Positions 20,687 to 28,384 of a stretch of 30,682 nt of DNA are shown one piece after another. Every line of letters starts with the position of its first letter. Positions within the stretch are counted from its first letter, which is position 1. The notes beneath the pieces are model-generated. The model saw nothing but the letters and a program-made list of their open reading frames with translations, was not told the origin of the DNA and made no database searches. The translations under genes were made by a program, and so were the position numbers. Source of the DNA: an uncultured Bacilli bacterium (GTDB lineage: Bacteria; Bacillota_I; Bacilli_A; RF39; UBA660); the NCBI GenBank assembly GCA_934098345.1, contig CAKONX010000006.1:1-30682 (forward strand), read 5' to 3'.

Positions 20687-21823
20687 GTGGATAATATTGT
20701 TACTCATAAAAAGTTTGAGATTAATTCACCTTTATATCACTTTTTAAATCCTGATTATGTGTATGTACCAGTTGATAAAGAAAATGTGTTAGAAATTGGT
20801 AAAAAAGTATTAAAAGATGAACAAATATGCACTAATTTCTTTTCTCCAATAAGCGGAACAATAAAAGAAATAAGTGAAAGTGAACATATTAATAATCGTG
20901 CTTTAAGCTGTTATGTTATTGAAAATGATTTTAAAGAAGATGTTATAAATAAAAAGAATGCGAATAAGTACATAAATTCATTTACAAAAGAAGAATTCTT
21001 AAGTCTAATAAAAAAATATGTACCTAATATTTTTATAAATGAAAAAGCAAAAACTATTCTTGTTAATGGAATAGATAAAGAATACAGTGAAAAAACATAT
21101 TCTTTCATAATAAACCACAATAGCGATAAATTACTTGAAACAATAGACGCGATTCAAACTATTTTAAATATTGAGAATGCTGTTGTTGCTATAAATAATA
21201 AAGATTCTTTAAATGTTGTTAATATGACTAATAATATCGGAACATATCCAAATATTAATTTAAAAATGTTACCTGATATTTATCCAATAGGTTTTAGAAA
21301 TATTTTAATTAAAAATGTTTTATCAAAAAGTCAAATATTGAATGGTATTTTATATTTAAGTGTTGAAGATGTACTTAATATTTATAATGTTCTTAAAAGA
21401 AATAAACCAATAACTGAAAAATATATAACTATTGGTGGTAATGCAATAGAAAAGTCAGTGGTAGTTTATACTAAAATAGGAGTAAGAATAAGTGACTTAA
21501 TCAAGAATAACTGTAATATAATCAAAGATGATTATTTTGTTATAGTTAACGGTCTTATATCAGGTATTACTCTTGATTCTTTAAATTCTATAGTTACTTT
21601 AGATACTAGAAGCATATTTTTAAATGATTTAGATAAAGAAAGTGAAAAAGAATGCATAAATTGTGGTTTATGTGCACTTAAATGTCCAGTTGGATTAAAT
21701 CCTAAATATATTAAAGAACATAAAAATGCTGATAGAAAAAAATGCATAAATTGTGGTTTATGTTCTTATATATGTCCAAGTAAAATTAATTTTAAGGAGT
21801 GTTTAAGGAAAGATGAAAAATAA
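20687..21823 (+). CDS. RnfC-like electron-transport protein, divergent
   Basis: A 378-residue protein built like RnfC: an N-terminal barrel-sandwich domain (about 10-65, FFSPISGTIKEI), a 51K/SLBB-like middle, and a C-terminal double 4Fe-4S cluster domain with two CxxCxxCxxxCP motifs (CINCGLCALKCP and CINCGLCSYICP, about 324-367). RnfC normally delivers electrons between NAD(H) or ferredoxin and the membrane Rnf complex. Here the expected 'NGAECEPYLT' and 'YPxGxEK' signatures are altered (NGIDKEYSEKT, YPIGFRN) and the SLBB 'GGPMMG' is NGLISG, so nucleotide and FMN binding may be lost. Shorter than usual (about 440). GTG start, SD inside nfo, and a 10-bp overlap with the rnfD-like gene. Confidence 0.75.
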   Translation: MDNIVTHKKFEINSPLYHFLNPDYVYVPVDKENVLEIGKKVLKDEQICTNFFSPISGTIKEISESEHINNRALSCYVIENDFKEDVINKKNANKYINSFTKEEFLSLIKKYVPNIFINEKAKTILVNGIDKEYSEKTYSFIINHNSDKLLETIDAIQTILNIENAVVAINNKDSLNVVNMTNNIGTYPNINLKMLPDIYPIGFRNILIKNVLSKSQILNGILYLSVEDVLNIYNVLKRNKPITEKYITIGGNAIEKSVVVYTKIGVRISDLIKNNCNIIKDDYFVIVNGLISGITLDSLNSIVTLDTRSIFLNDLDKESEKECINCGLCALKCPVGLNPKYIKEHKNADRKKCINCGLCSYICPSKINFKECLRKDEK

Positions 21824-22727
21824 TATTTATATAAGAAGTAATAAATCTATTAAAACAATTTCTTTAACTAAAATATGTTTTTTAATTCCTCTTATAATAT
21901 ATGGTTTATATAAAAATGGAATATATTTATATAAAGAAAATTATATTCAATTTATTGATATATTTAGGCCTTTAATTTATATACTAATTGGTGGTTTAAT
22001 TGGATGCCTTGTAAATATTTTTTATATGAAAGTGATACGTAAAAGTAAAGATGATTTGATTTCAATAATGTTTTCTTCATTTCATATTGAATATGGAATA
22101 ATTATTGGAATGCTTACTTCAATAAATACAAATATTGTTTTATATACTATTACATTACTTGTAATATTTATGTTATCTAAATTCACTAATAATCGAGTTA
22201 ATTTAATTTGTTTTACATCAATAGTTATATATTTGATATCTAAGTATACAATTGGTTATAATTTTTTAAATATTTATGAGCAAAGTAAAGTATTTTCTTA
22301 TGAATTTATGGATTTCTTAATAGGTAGATATCCAGGAGGAATAGCTAGTACGCATATAATACTAATTATTTTAAGTACATTTGGTCTTTATATGACTAAT
22401 AATATTAAAGGTAGTATTAGTTTATCAAGTATTGTTACTCTTGTAATTTTATTTGGTATTTATGCTGTTATAAGTGGGTCTAATTTTCCAACATTGCTAC
22501 TTTCTAATAATATAATTATGATTATGTGTTATGCTGCAACTGATACAAAAACAAGTTCTTATACTAAAAATGGAATGATTATTTTTGGTATATTAGTTGG
22601 AATATTAACATTTTTAAATACTTTTATTGATCCGGTTTTAGCGCCTTTATTAAGTGTTTTAATAGTTAGTTTATTAAATAACTTAATAGATAGAATTGCA
22701 AATAGGATTGCAGAGGGTAAAAATTAA
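21813..22727 (+). CDS. RnfD-like membrane protein
   Basis: A 304-residue polytopic membrane protein with about eight to nine hydrophobic segments. Its C-terminal signature YAATDTKTSSYTKNGMIIFG followed by ILVGILTFL matches the RnfD/NqrB end ('ATDPVTSPVTKKGQIIFGIGVGILT'). RnfD carries covalently bound FMN in the Rnf ion pump. The segment where RnfD usually has 'GSIGETS' reads GGIASTH, and I cannot confirm the flavinylation threonine. It starts inside the rnfC-like gene (overlap 10 bp, AAGGA SD). No rnfA, B, E or G is visible beside it, so the two-subunit set looks reduced or split. Confidence 0.7.
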   Translation: MKNNIYIRSNKSIKTISLTKICFLIPLIIYGLYKNGIYLYKENYIQFIDIFRPLIYILIGGLIGCLVNIFYMKVIRKSKDDLISIMFSSFHIEYGIIIGMLTSINTNIVLYTITLLVIFMLSKFTNNRVNLICFTSIVIYLISKYTIGYNFLNIYEQSKVFSYEFMDFLIGRYPGGIASTHIILIILSTFGLYMTNNIKGSISLSSIVTLVILFGIYAVISGSNFPTLLLSNNIIMIMCYAATDTKTSSYTKNGMIIFGILVGILTFLNTFIDPVLAPLLSVLIVSLLNNLIDRIANRIAEGKN

Positions 22728-22737
22728 ATGATATAAT
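22708..22737 (+). promoter_or_regulatory. promoter of the zinc-ribbon/TM2 gene
   Basis: TTGCAG (22708-22713), 18 nt, TATAAT (22732-22737), with TG at 22729-22730. It lies at the end of the rnfD-like gene. Confidence 0.55.
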
Positions 22738-22759
22738 AATAAAGAAAAGAGGAATGAAG

Positions 22760-23179
22760 ATGGCAAATTTTTGTACTAAATGTGGAAGTAAACTAGAACT
22801 TAATGATACAGTTTGTCCTAATTGTGGGGCATTAATAAAAGGAAGAGTTGTAAAAGAAAAAGTAGTAGCTGAAAAAGTTGAAGATACTAAGAGTGAAGAA
22901 AATAAAAACTCTAATTCAAATACTACTGCTAATAATACATACAATCCTCAAGCAAAGAATAAAGTTGTTGCTGGATTATTAGGGATATTCTTAGGAGGAT
23001 TTGGTGTACATAACTTTTATTTAGGATATACAGGAAAAGCTGTTGCTCAACTTTTAATTACTGTTTTAAGTTGTTGTATGTTATCATTTGTATCTTCTAT
23101 TTGGGGATTTATAGAAGGAATTTTAATTCTAACTGGTAATATAAATAAAGATGCGAATGGTAATGATTTAGTTGAATAG
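22760..23179 (+). CDS. zinc-ribbon and TM2 domain membrane protein
   Basis: A 139-residue protein. The N-terminus has a zinc ribbon, CTKCGSKL...CPNCGALI (four Cys, about 5-26). A charged, Asn-rich linker (about 33-68) follows, then a TM2 domain (about 72-130): 'AGLLGIFLGGFGVHNFYLGYTGKAVAQLL' is the typical start (G.fG.H.FYlG), with two membrane helices. Such proteins are widespread and of unknown function. I chose ATG 22760 because AAAGAGGA stands at the right distance; an ATG six bases upstream would be too close. Own promoter and terminator. Confidence 0.88.
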   Translation: MANFCTKCGSKLELNDTVCPNCGALIKGRVVKEKVVAEKVEDTKSEENKNSNSNTTANNTYNPQAKNKVVAGLLGIFLGGFGVHNFYLGYTGKAVAQLLITVLSCCMLSFVSSIWGFIEGILILTGNINKDANGNDLVE

Positions 23180-23196
23180 ACATTTACTTAACAAAT

Positions 23197-23230
23197 AAAA
23201 AAGGATATTAATCATTAATGTTCTTTTTTT
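23197..23230 (+). terminator. intrinsic terminator after the TM2 gene
   Basis: AAAAAAGGATATTAAT (23197-23212) pairs with ATTAATGTTCTTTTTT with two G-U pairs and a small loop, ending in a T run. Confidence 0.75.
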
Positions 23231-23231
23231 A

Positions 23232-23240
23232 TGTTATAAT
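23232..23240 (+). promoter_or_regulatory. extended -10 box of the ftsW/rodA-type gene
   Basis: TG (23232-23233), T, TATAAT (23235-23240), directly behind the terminator T tract. Confidence 0.6.
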
Positions 23241-23261
23241 TTTATTAGGGTGAAAACGTAT

Positions 23262-24416
23262 ATGAAGGCTTTCAAATATATTAAAACTTCTCTTAAAAAT
23301 GTGGATATACCACTTTTTATTATTACAGTTCTTTTAATTGTATTTGGGCTTGTAATGGTATTTAGTTCATCAAGCGTTACAAGTGTATTAAGTTATAAAA
23401 AAACACCTTATTATTTCTTTGAAAAACAACTTATTACAGTTATAGTTGCTTTTATTGTATCTTTGGTGGTCATTAATTTTCCAACTAAAAACTATAGTGT
23501 TATATCGAAATTGGGAATAGTTTTAATAGTTATTACACTTATATCATTAAAAACTTATGGAACAGTTACTAATAATGCTAGAAGTTGGTTTAAGGTATTA
23601 GGTTTTTCTGTTCAACCAAGTGAGTTTGCAAAAACATTTATTATTTTATATTTAGCATGTAGGTATAGTACGATTAAAAAGTTCAAAAATATAAGTGATG
23701 TATTCTTACCGATGATACCTTGTATAATTGTCTTTTTCTTAGTTGCTTTAGAACCAGATTTAGGAACAGCTAGTTTAATTGCAATTATATGTATGTTTAT
23801 ATTCTTTGCATTACCTTTATCAAAAGATAAAAATATGAGAATACTTAGAATTGCAACTGTTATTGCAGCAATTGGTGGTATTTTATTCTTAAACTTTAAT
23901 TCGGATATTCTTACATCAACTCAAGCTAGTAGGTTTAACTTTAAAAATCCTTGCTCTAGATATTTAGAGGAATCTGGTTATCAAGTTTGTAATGGCTATA
24001 TTGCTATACATAATGGAGGACTTTTTGGAGTAGGTCTTGGAGCATCAACTCAAAAGTATTTATATTTACCTGCTGCTCATACAGACTTTATATTTGCAAT
24101 TATTGTTGAAGAATTAGGCCTTATTGGTGGAGGATGCGTTTTAATCGCATATATATTCTTGTTATTTAGAATATTAGTTATTGCAAGAAATGCAACTAAT
24201 TTAAGAAATTCAATTATTGCTTTTGGTGCCTTTGCTTATATTCTTAGTCACATAGTTATAAATTTAGGTGGGCTTTTAGCAATTATACCTTTAACAGGAG
24301 TACCATTGCCGTTCTTAAGTTATGGTGGTTCTTTCATGATTAATTTAATGATACTTGTATCTCTTACTCAAAGAGTAGCAATTGAAACAAAAAGAAAAAA
24401 ACAAATGGAATATTAA
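23262..24416 (+). CDS. SEDS-family peptidoglycan polymerase (FtsW/RodA/SpoVE type)
   Basis: A 384-residue polytopic membrane protein of the SEDS family, which polymerises lipid II glycan strands together with a class B PBP. Landmarks: FGLVMVFSSSS near the start, ARSWFKVLGFSVQPSEFAK, LEPDLGTASLIAI, the large loop with GLFGVGLGASTQKYLYLPAAHTDFIFAIIVEELG, and ITPLTGVPLPFLSYGGS-like end (AIIPLTGVPLPFLSYGGSFM). Length is typical (370-400). A start at ATG 23262 after AGGGTG is preferred over GTG 23250. I cannot tell FtsW from RodA by sequence alone. A possible operon partner is the 24432 gene, 15 bp downstream. Confidence 0.92.
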   Translation: MKAFKYIKTSLKNVDIPLFIITVLLIVFGLVMVFSSSSVTSVLSYKKTPYYFFEKQLITVIVAFIVSLVVINFPTKNYSVISKLGIVLIVITLISLKTYGTVTNNARSWFKVLGFSVQPSEFAKTFIILYLACRYSTIKKFKNISDVFLPMIPCIIVFFLVALEPDLGTASLIAIICMFIFFALPLSKDKNMRILRIATVIAAIGGILFLNFNSDILTSTQASRFNFKNPCSRYLEESGYQVCNGYIAIHNGGLFGVGLGASTQKYLYLPAAHTDFIFAIIVEELGLIGGGCVLIAYIFLLFRILVIARNATNLRNSIIAFGAFAYILSHIVINLGGLLAIIPLTGVPLPFLSYGGSFMINLMILVSLTQRVAIETKRKKQMEY

Positions 24417-24431
24417 AAAGGAAGTGAAAAC

Positions 24432-25514
24432 GTGAGTGCATTTAATAACAGACTTAAAATATATGAAGAAAACGGAATTGTAACTAATATAGATGAAATA
24501 CGCACACTTCTTAATACTTTTTCTGATTATTTTGGTGACGAAGAATATGCTTATATAAATTCTTTAATAACTTATATTTCCAACAGTGATATTAAAAATA
24601 AGTACCCTTTAATTGAACTATTAAAGCAATATAGTGAATCTAGAAAACTTAATAGTAATGTAGAAGCAACTGATTATTTAAAAGTAGTTTTAGGACTTAA
24701 TGTTGGAATGTGTTCATTTGTTGAAAATGATGAAACTAATTATTATTTTTACTATTACGATAATAATAATTTAAAGGTACTTGAATGTATGCAAAAATAT
24801 GATCTTGCTAATTATGTTAATAGTTATTCAGATAACTTTAAACCCGGATTTGATATTATAAGTGGTTATATTAGCTATTTAAAAGACATATTAAATTTTG
24901 ACCCAATACCAAAAGAAGTTAATATTAATAATTTAAAACCGTCTATTAAAGAAACAATTTTAGCATATTTAGATAAGAAAAAAATCCAAGATTATAAAAT
25001 ATATACTGATTCTAAAAATCAAATATTTGTAATAAGTGGAACGGCTATTATAAAGTATAATAGTAAAACTCAAGAAATGTATTTTTTAAAGAGCGAAGAT
25101 ATATTTGAAAATACTTTAAATGAAGATACAACTGATTATGAAAGTATTCCTTATCTTTTACCATTTGAAATTGATAAGGATAGAGTAGATGCTATTTTAG
25201 ATAATATAGATTCACTTAGTGGTTATGATAAAAGATATTTAAACTCAGTTATTAAAACTTTAATAGAAAAACCTAATTTAGTTGATGATGATGTTCAAGA
25301 ATGTTTAACAAAGTATGCTAATATTTTGAGTAATAAAATAAATGAAAATGATTATATATTAACGAAGGTAGAAAAAGAGTTTTTAAATAGACTTAAAATT
25401 AAACAAAATAATAGAAAATTAGAGAAAAAATACAATGCTGGTAATGTAGTAATTATGTTAGAACTTTCTATAATAATTATTTATTTACTAGTGTATATAT
25501 CTCTTGTCAAATAA
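24432..25514 (+). CDS. tail-anchored protein of unknown function
   Basis: A 360-residue protein with a large helical, acidic and Asn-rich cytosolic part and a single hydrophobic segment at the very C-terminus (about 336-357), so it is probably tail-anchored in the membrane. I recognise no domain. It starts with GTG 15 bp after the SEDS gene (AAAGGAAGTG SD) and is likely cotranscribed with it, which suggests a role at the envelope. frr follows but has its own promoter. Confidence 0.6.
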   Translation: MSAFNNRLKIYEENGIVTNIDEIRTLLNTFSDYFGDEEYAYINSLITYISNSDIKNKYPLIELLKQYSESRKLNSNVEATDYLKVVLGLNVGMCSFVENDETNYYFYYYDNNNLKVLECMQKYDLANYVNSYSDNFKPGFDIISGYISYLKDILNFDPIPKEVNINNLKPSIKETILAYLDKKKIQDYKIYTDSKNQIFVISGTAIIKYNSKTQEMYFLKSEDIFENTLNEDTTDYESIPYLLPFEIDKDRVDAILDNIDSLSGYDKRYLNSVIKTLIEKPNLVDDDVQECLTKYANILSNKINENDYILTKVEKEFLNRLKIKQNNRKLEKKYNAGNVVIMLELSIIIIYLLVYISLVK

Positions 25515-25532
25515 ATATAAATAAAGTATAAT
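25504..25532 (+). promoter_or_regulatory. promoter of frr
   Basis: TTGTCA (25504-25509), 17 nt, TATAAT (25527-25532). The -35 overlaps the end of the upstream gene. TTAGGAGG is the SD. Confidence 0.75.
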
Positions 25533-25556
25533 TTAAATAGATTTAGGAGGCTAATT

Positions 25557-26099
25557 ATGGATTTTATAGATGAATGTGAAATGAGTATGATGAAAGCAAT
25601 TGAAAACTTAGAGGCAAGACTTATAACTGTAAGAGCAGGAAGAGCAAATGCATCTATGTTAAATGGAATTATGGTTGAATATTATGGAGCTCCAACTCCA
25701 ATAAACCAAGTTGCTAATATAACTGTTCCTGAAGCAAGACAACTTTTTATTAAACCATTTGATAGAAGCATTATAAAAGATATTGAAAGAGCAATAAATG
25801 AAGCAAATATTGGCATTACTCCAACTAATAATGGTGAAATGGTTATTTTAACTGTTCCTCAATTAACTGAAGAAACAAGAAGAACTTATGTTAAACAAGT
25901 TGATGAAATGGGAGAACAAGCTAAAATTGCTTTAAGAAATGCAAGACAAGATGCAAATAATGATATCAAAAAGGACGAAGAACTAACTGAAGATGATAAA
26001 AAAAGATATCAAGATGATGTTCAAGAGTTAATTAATAAATATAATAAAATAGTTGATGAAAAAATCGACGAAAAAACAAAAGAATTGATGAGTGTATAA
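25557..26099 (+). CDS. frr: ribosome recycling factor
   Basis: A 180-residue RRF that splits post-termination ribosomes with EF-G. Landmarks: LITVRAGRANASMLNGIMVEYYGAPTPINQVANI, PEARQLFIKPFD, ERAINEANIGITPTNNGEMV, and the C-terminal coiled coil with VKQVDEMGEQAKIALRNARQDAN. Length is close to the usual 185. In many Firmicutes frr follows pyrH and tsf; here it is alone with its own promoter, a sign of rearrangement. The stop is inside the terminator. Confidence 0.97.
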   Translation: MDFIDECEMSMMKAIENLEARLITVRAGRANASMLNGIMVEYYGAPTPINQVANITVPEARQLFIKPFDRSIIKDIERAINEANIGITPTNNGEMVILTVPQLTEETRRTYVKQVDEMGEQAKIALRNARQDANNDIKKDEELTEDDKKRYQDDVQELINKYNKIVDEKIDEKTKELMSV

Positions 26100-26110
26100 C
26101 TCATTTTTTT
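26088..26110 (+). terminator. terminator overlapping the frr stop codon
   Basis: ATGAGT (26088-26093) pairs with ACTCAT (26099-26104) across GTATA, followed by TTTTTTT. Stop TAA at 26097-26099 lies in loop and stem. Confidence 0.8.
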
Positions 26111-26111
26111 T

Positions 26112-26136
26112 ATTAAAAAAAGACCAATTTTGGCCT
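26112..26136 (-). terminator. terminator of the minus-strand small membrane protein
   Basis: On the minus strand, AGGCCAA pairs with TTGGTCT (one G-U) and is followed by TTTTTTAAT. It forms right at the stop of the 26135 gene. Confidence 0.65.
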
Positions 26137-26326
26137 ATTTACTAGTTGCTGTAATAAAATAATAAGCTAAAGGAGCGACAACGCTTGCAAGCATTGCGAA
26201 GAACATTACCCAAACAAATATCTTTACACCTAATGGAGTAGAGCTGGTATTTGTTTTTTTCTTTTTCTTTTTAGCTTCTTTTATTTTAATGTTGCCAACT
26301 GTTTCATAATTTTTTTCATCTTTCAT
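26135..26326 (-). CDS. small single-pass membrane protein (DUF4044-like)
   Basis: A 63-residue protein with an N-terminal polar part, a polylysine run (KKKKKK, about 20-25) and one transmembrane helix (about 36-57, IFVWVMFFAMLASVVAPLAYYF). It resembles short Firmicutes proteins of the DUF4044 kind (basic patch then 'hFVW.MhhAMh.S'). I chose ATG 26326 because AGGTGAAG precedes it; a GTG upstream is part of that SD. Short, convergent with frr, with its own terminator. Function unknown. Confidence 0.65.
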   Translation of the reverse strand: MKDEKNYETVGNIKIKEAKKKKKKTNTSSTPLGVKIFVWVMFFAMLASVVAPLAYYFITATSK

Positions 26327-26347
26327 AAACTTCACCTAAAGAAATTA

Positions 26348-26353
26348 TATAAT
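26348..26353 (+). promoter_or_regulatory. -10 box of the 26402 gene
   Basis: Perfect TATAAT at 26348-26353 ahead of AGGTG and ATG 26402; no clear -35. Confidence 0.4.
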
Positions 26354-26401
26354 ATTTAGAATAAAAATGAAAGAATAAAATATAAATTAATAGGTGATAA
26401 G

Positions 26402-26944
26402 ATGAAAAAAAGTAAATACGTACTAGTGTTAGCAATATCAATATTTGTAATATCTTTAATAGTTGGATTTATTTATGGAATAAATAATAAATATGATGTC
26501 AGTGAATATGTTAAAACAATAGATAAAAGTTTTTTATTAATTAATCATTTATTAGTTATACTTTTATTCTTTTTTTCAACTGTATCTTTAATTGGAACTT
26601 TAATATGTGGGTTTTATATTGGTTTTGAAGGCGTATGTGTTGGATATGTTATATCTGAATTCTTTAATACTTATGGAATTAAAGGAGCAATGTATTCACT
26701 TATTAATATAACTGTTAACAAAGCATTGTTTCTCGTGATTTTGTTTTATTTATTTGTGGTATGTGTTAAATATGCTAAAAAGGTAATATCTAATATGGTA
26801 GGTATTAGTACTGATTATTTAGTATATTTATTAAAACCATTGATAAAAAAATATGCTTTAATAATTTTATTTATAAGTGCTTATGATATTCTTAATTATT
26901 TTTTTGCATATAAAGTATTAAGATATTTTACTTTTATGCTTTAG
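26402..26944 (+). CDS. SpoIIM-like membrane protein
   Basis: A 180-residue polytopic membrane protein with about five hydrophobic segments. The pattern 'LLFFFSTVSLIGTLICGFYIGFEGVCVGYVISEFFNTYGIKG' resembles the middle of stage II sporulation protein M (two helices, then 'KGhhhGF..GhL....G.KG'), and a terminal helix fits as well. In spore formers SpoIIM works with SpoIID and SpoIIP in engulfment; homologues also occur in non-spore formers. Weak similarity judged by eye. AGGTG SD before ATG 26402. Confidence 0.45.
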   Translation: MKKSKYVLVLAISIFVISLIVGFIYGINNKYDVSEYVKTIDKSFLLINHLLVILLFFFSTVSLIGTLICGFYIGFEGVCVGYVISEFFNTYGIKGAMYSLINITVNKALFLVILFYLFVVCVKYAKKVISNMVGISTDYLVYLLKPLIKKYALIILFISAYDILNYFFAYKVLRYFTFML

Positions 26945-26948
26945 TTAA

Positions 26949-26977
26949 TTGATAAATTCTAAAACTTATACTATAAT
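26949..26977 (+). promoter_or_regulatory. promoter of mnmA
   Basis: TTGATA (26949-26954), 17 nt, TATAAT (26972-26977). AGAGGTGG SD before ATG 27001. Confidence 0.75.
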
Positions 26978-27000
26978 TAACCTTGTTAGAGGTGGTTTAG

Positions 27001-28110
27001 ATGGCTAAAAAAGTTGTTATTGGTATGAGTGGAGGAGTAGATTCTTCAGTAGCTGCATATTTACTTCAAAAAGAGGGATATGAAGTTATTGGTTTATTTA
27101 TGAGAAATTGGGATTCTTTAGTTAATAATGATACTGAAGGAAATCCAAATTTAGGAAATAACATTTGCCCTCAAGAACAAGATTATAATGATGCTTTAGA
27201 AGTATGTAAGTCTTTAGGTATACCACTTTATCGTGTTGATTTTATTAAAGAATATTGGGATAATGTTTTTACTTATTTTTTAGATGAACTAAAAAAGGGG
27301 AGAACACCAAATCCAGATTTAATGTGTAATAAGTATATAAAATTTGATTTATTTAAAAAAGAAGCTAAAAAGTTAGGCGCAGATTACATTGCAACTGGAC
27401 ATTATGCTAGAATTGTTGGAAATAAACTTTTAAGAGGTGTTGATTCAAATAAAGACCAAACTTATTTTTTAGCTCAAGTATCAGTTGATCAATTAAAAGA
27501 TGTTTTATTTCCAGTTGGTGATTTAAAAAAAAGTGAAGTTAGAGAAATTGCAGATAAAATAAATTTACCAACTGCTAAGAAAAAAGATTCCACTGGTATA
27601 TGTTTTATTGGTGAAAGAAACTATCAAAAGTTTTTACATAATTATTTAAAACCAAATCCAGGTGATATTATTAATATAGATACTGGTGAAAAAATTGGAA
27701 CACATACTGGACTTATGAATTATACAATTGGTCAAAGAAGAAATGTGGGTATTTCTGGTTTTAAAGATAAACATTTTGTTGTTGGTAAAGATGTTGAAAA
27801 AAATATATTATATGTTGCATTTGGGGAAGATCCAGAAACTCTTTATAGTGATGAGTGTATTATTGAAGATGTTAATTTAATTAGTCCGAATCATCCCACA
27901 TTTGCAACTGCTAAATTTAGATATCGTGGACCAGATTATGAAGTAATGCTTGAATATTTAGATAATAATGAAATTAGAGTTAGATATCCTGAAAAAGTAC
28001 CTGCTGTTACCCCAGGACAAGCTTGTGTTATATATCTAGGCGAACAATGTATTGGTTCAGGAATTATTAAAACTGTTATGAAAAACGGAGAAAAGCTTTG
28101 GTATTTATAA
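27001..28110 (+). CDS. mnmA: tRNA 2-thiouridylase MnmA
   Basis: A 369-residue enzyme that thiolates U34 of tRNA-Lys, -Glu and -Gln. The PP-loop GMSGGVDSSVAAYLL (8-22) binds ATP; the catalytic cysteine pair is C108 (NPDLMCNKYIKF) and the one in DSTGICFIGERNYQKFL (about 201). Later GQRRNVGISG and the C-terminal beta-barrel (PGQACVIYLGEQCIGSGII) follow. Length and order are canonical. Own promoter and a terminator overlapping the stop. Confidence 0.97.
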   Translation: MAKKVVIGMSGGVDSSVAAYLLQKEGYEVIGLFMRNWDSLVNNDTEGNPNLGNNICPQEQDYNDALEVCKSLGIPLYRVDFIKEYWDNVFTYFLDELKKGRTPNPDLMCNKYIKFDLFKKEAKKLGADYIATGHYARIVGNKLLRGVDSNKDQTYFLAQVSVDQLKDVLFPVGDLKKSEVREIADKINLPTAKKKDSTGICFIGERNYQKFLHNYLKPNPGDIINIDTGEKIGTHTGLMNYTIGQRRNVGISGFKDKHFVVGKDVEKNILYVAFGEDPETLYSDECIIEDVNLISPNHPTFATAKFRYRGPDYEVMLEYLDNNEIRVRYPEKVPAVTPGQACVIYLGEQCIGSGIIKTVMKNGEKLWYL

Positions 28111-28120
28111 AGCTTTTTTT
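28091..28120 (+). terminator. terminator overlapping the mnmA stop codon
   Basis: AAAAGCTT (28091-28098) pairs with AAGCTTTT (28110-28117) around an 11-nt loop and runs into a T tract. Confidence 0.8.
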
Positions 28121-28123
28121 CTT

Positions 28124-28200
28124 GAAATAAAAAAGAGAAGTAAAAACTTCTCTTTAAGTGGTGATTATGAAATAAATTCATAACCAGTGAGTACCTCACT
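28124..28200 (-). ncRNA. candidate small RNA, minus strand, three tandem hairpins
   Basis: A promoter at 28207-28235 (minus) predicts a start near 28200. The RNA would be about 75 nt and consist of three hairpins in series: AGTGAG-GTA-CTCACT from the first base; GGT-TATGAA paired with TTCATA-ACC, with a 3-nt bulge; and AAAGAGAAG paired with CTTCTCTTT (28155-28132) followed by TTTTTTA, an intrinsic terminator. No start codon with an SD opens a meaningful reading frame on this strand. I match it to no family. It is convergent with mnmA and divergent from dnaG. Confidence 0.55.
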
Positions 28201-28206
28201 AAATAA

Positions 28207-28235
28207 ATGATAGCATAGAGTAATCCAAATATCAA
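28207..28235 (-). promoter_or_regulatory. promoter of the minus-strand small RNA
   Basis: On the minus strand, TTGATA (28235-28230), 17 nt, TATCAT (28212-28207) with TG at 28215-28214. Confidence 0.7.
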
Positions 28236-28342
28236 CTGTTAAATGATATTTAGAACGAATTTTGTTAAAAAAAGAACTATCATATGTAAAATAAAAGAAA
28301 AATATTACTTTTTTTGAAAAAAATATAAAAAAAAGAAGAAAT

Positions 28343-28370
28343 TTGACATATTATCGGTAAAATATATTAT
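28343..28370 (+). promoter_or_regulatory. promoter of dnaG-rpoD
   Basis: Consensus TTGACA (28343-28348), 16 nt, TATTAT (28365-28370). The expected start near 28377 leaves only about 8 nt before ATG 28385, and the SD AAGGTG would lie at or partly upstream of the transcript end. Confidence 0.65.
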
Positions 28371-28384
28371 TAGAAGGTGAAATT

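Noticed and set aside
27936..28235. 99-residue minus-strand reading frame over the end of mnmA
   Set aside because: Most of it is antisense to well-conserved mnmA codons, it starts without an SD, and the sequence is better explained by the small RNA promoter, hairpins and terminator.
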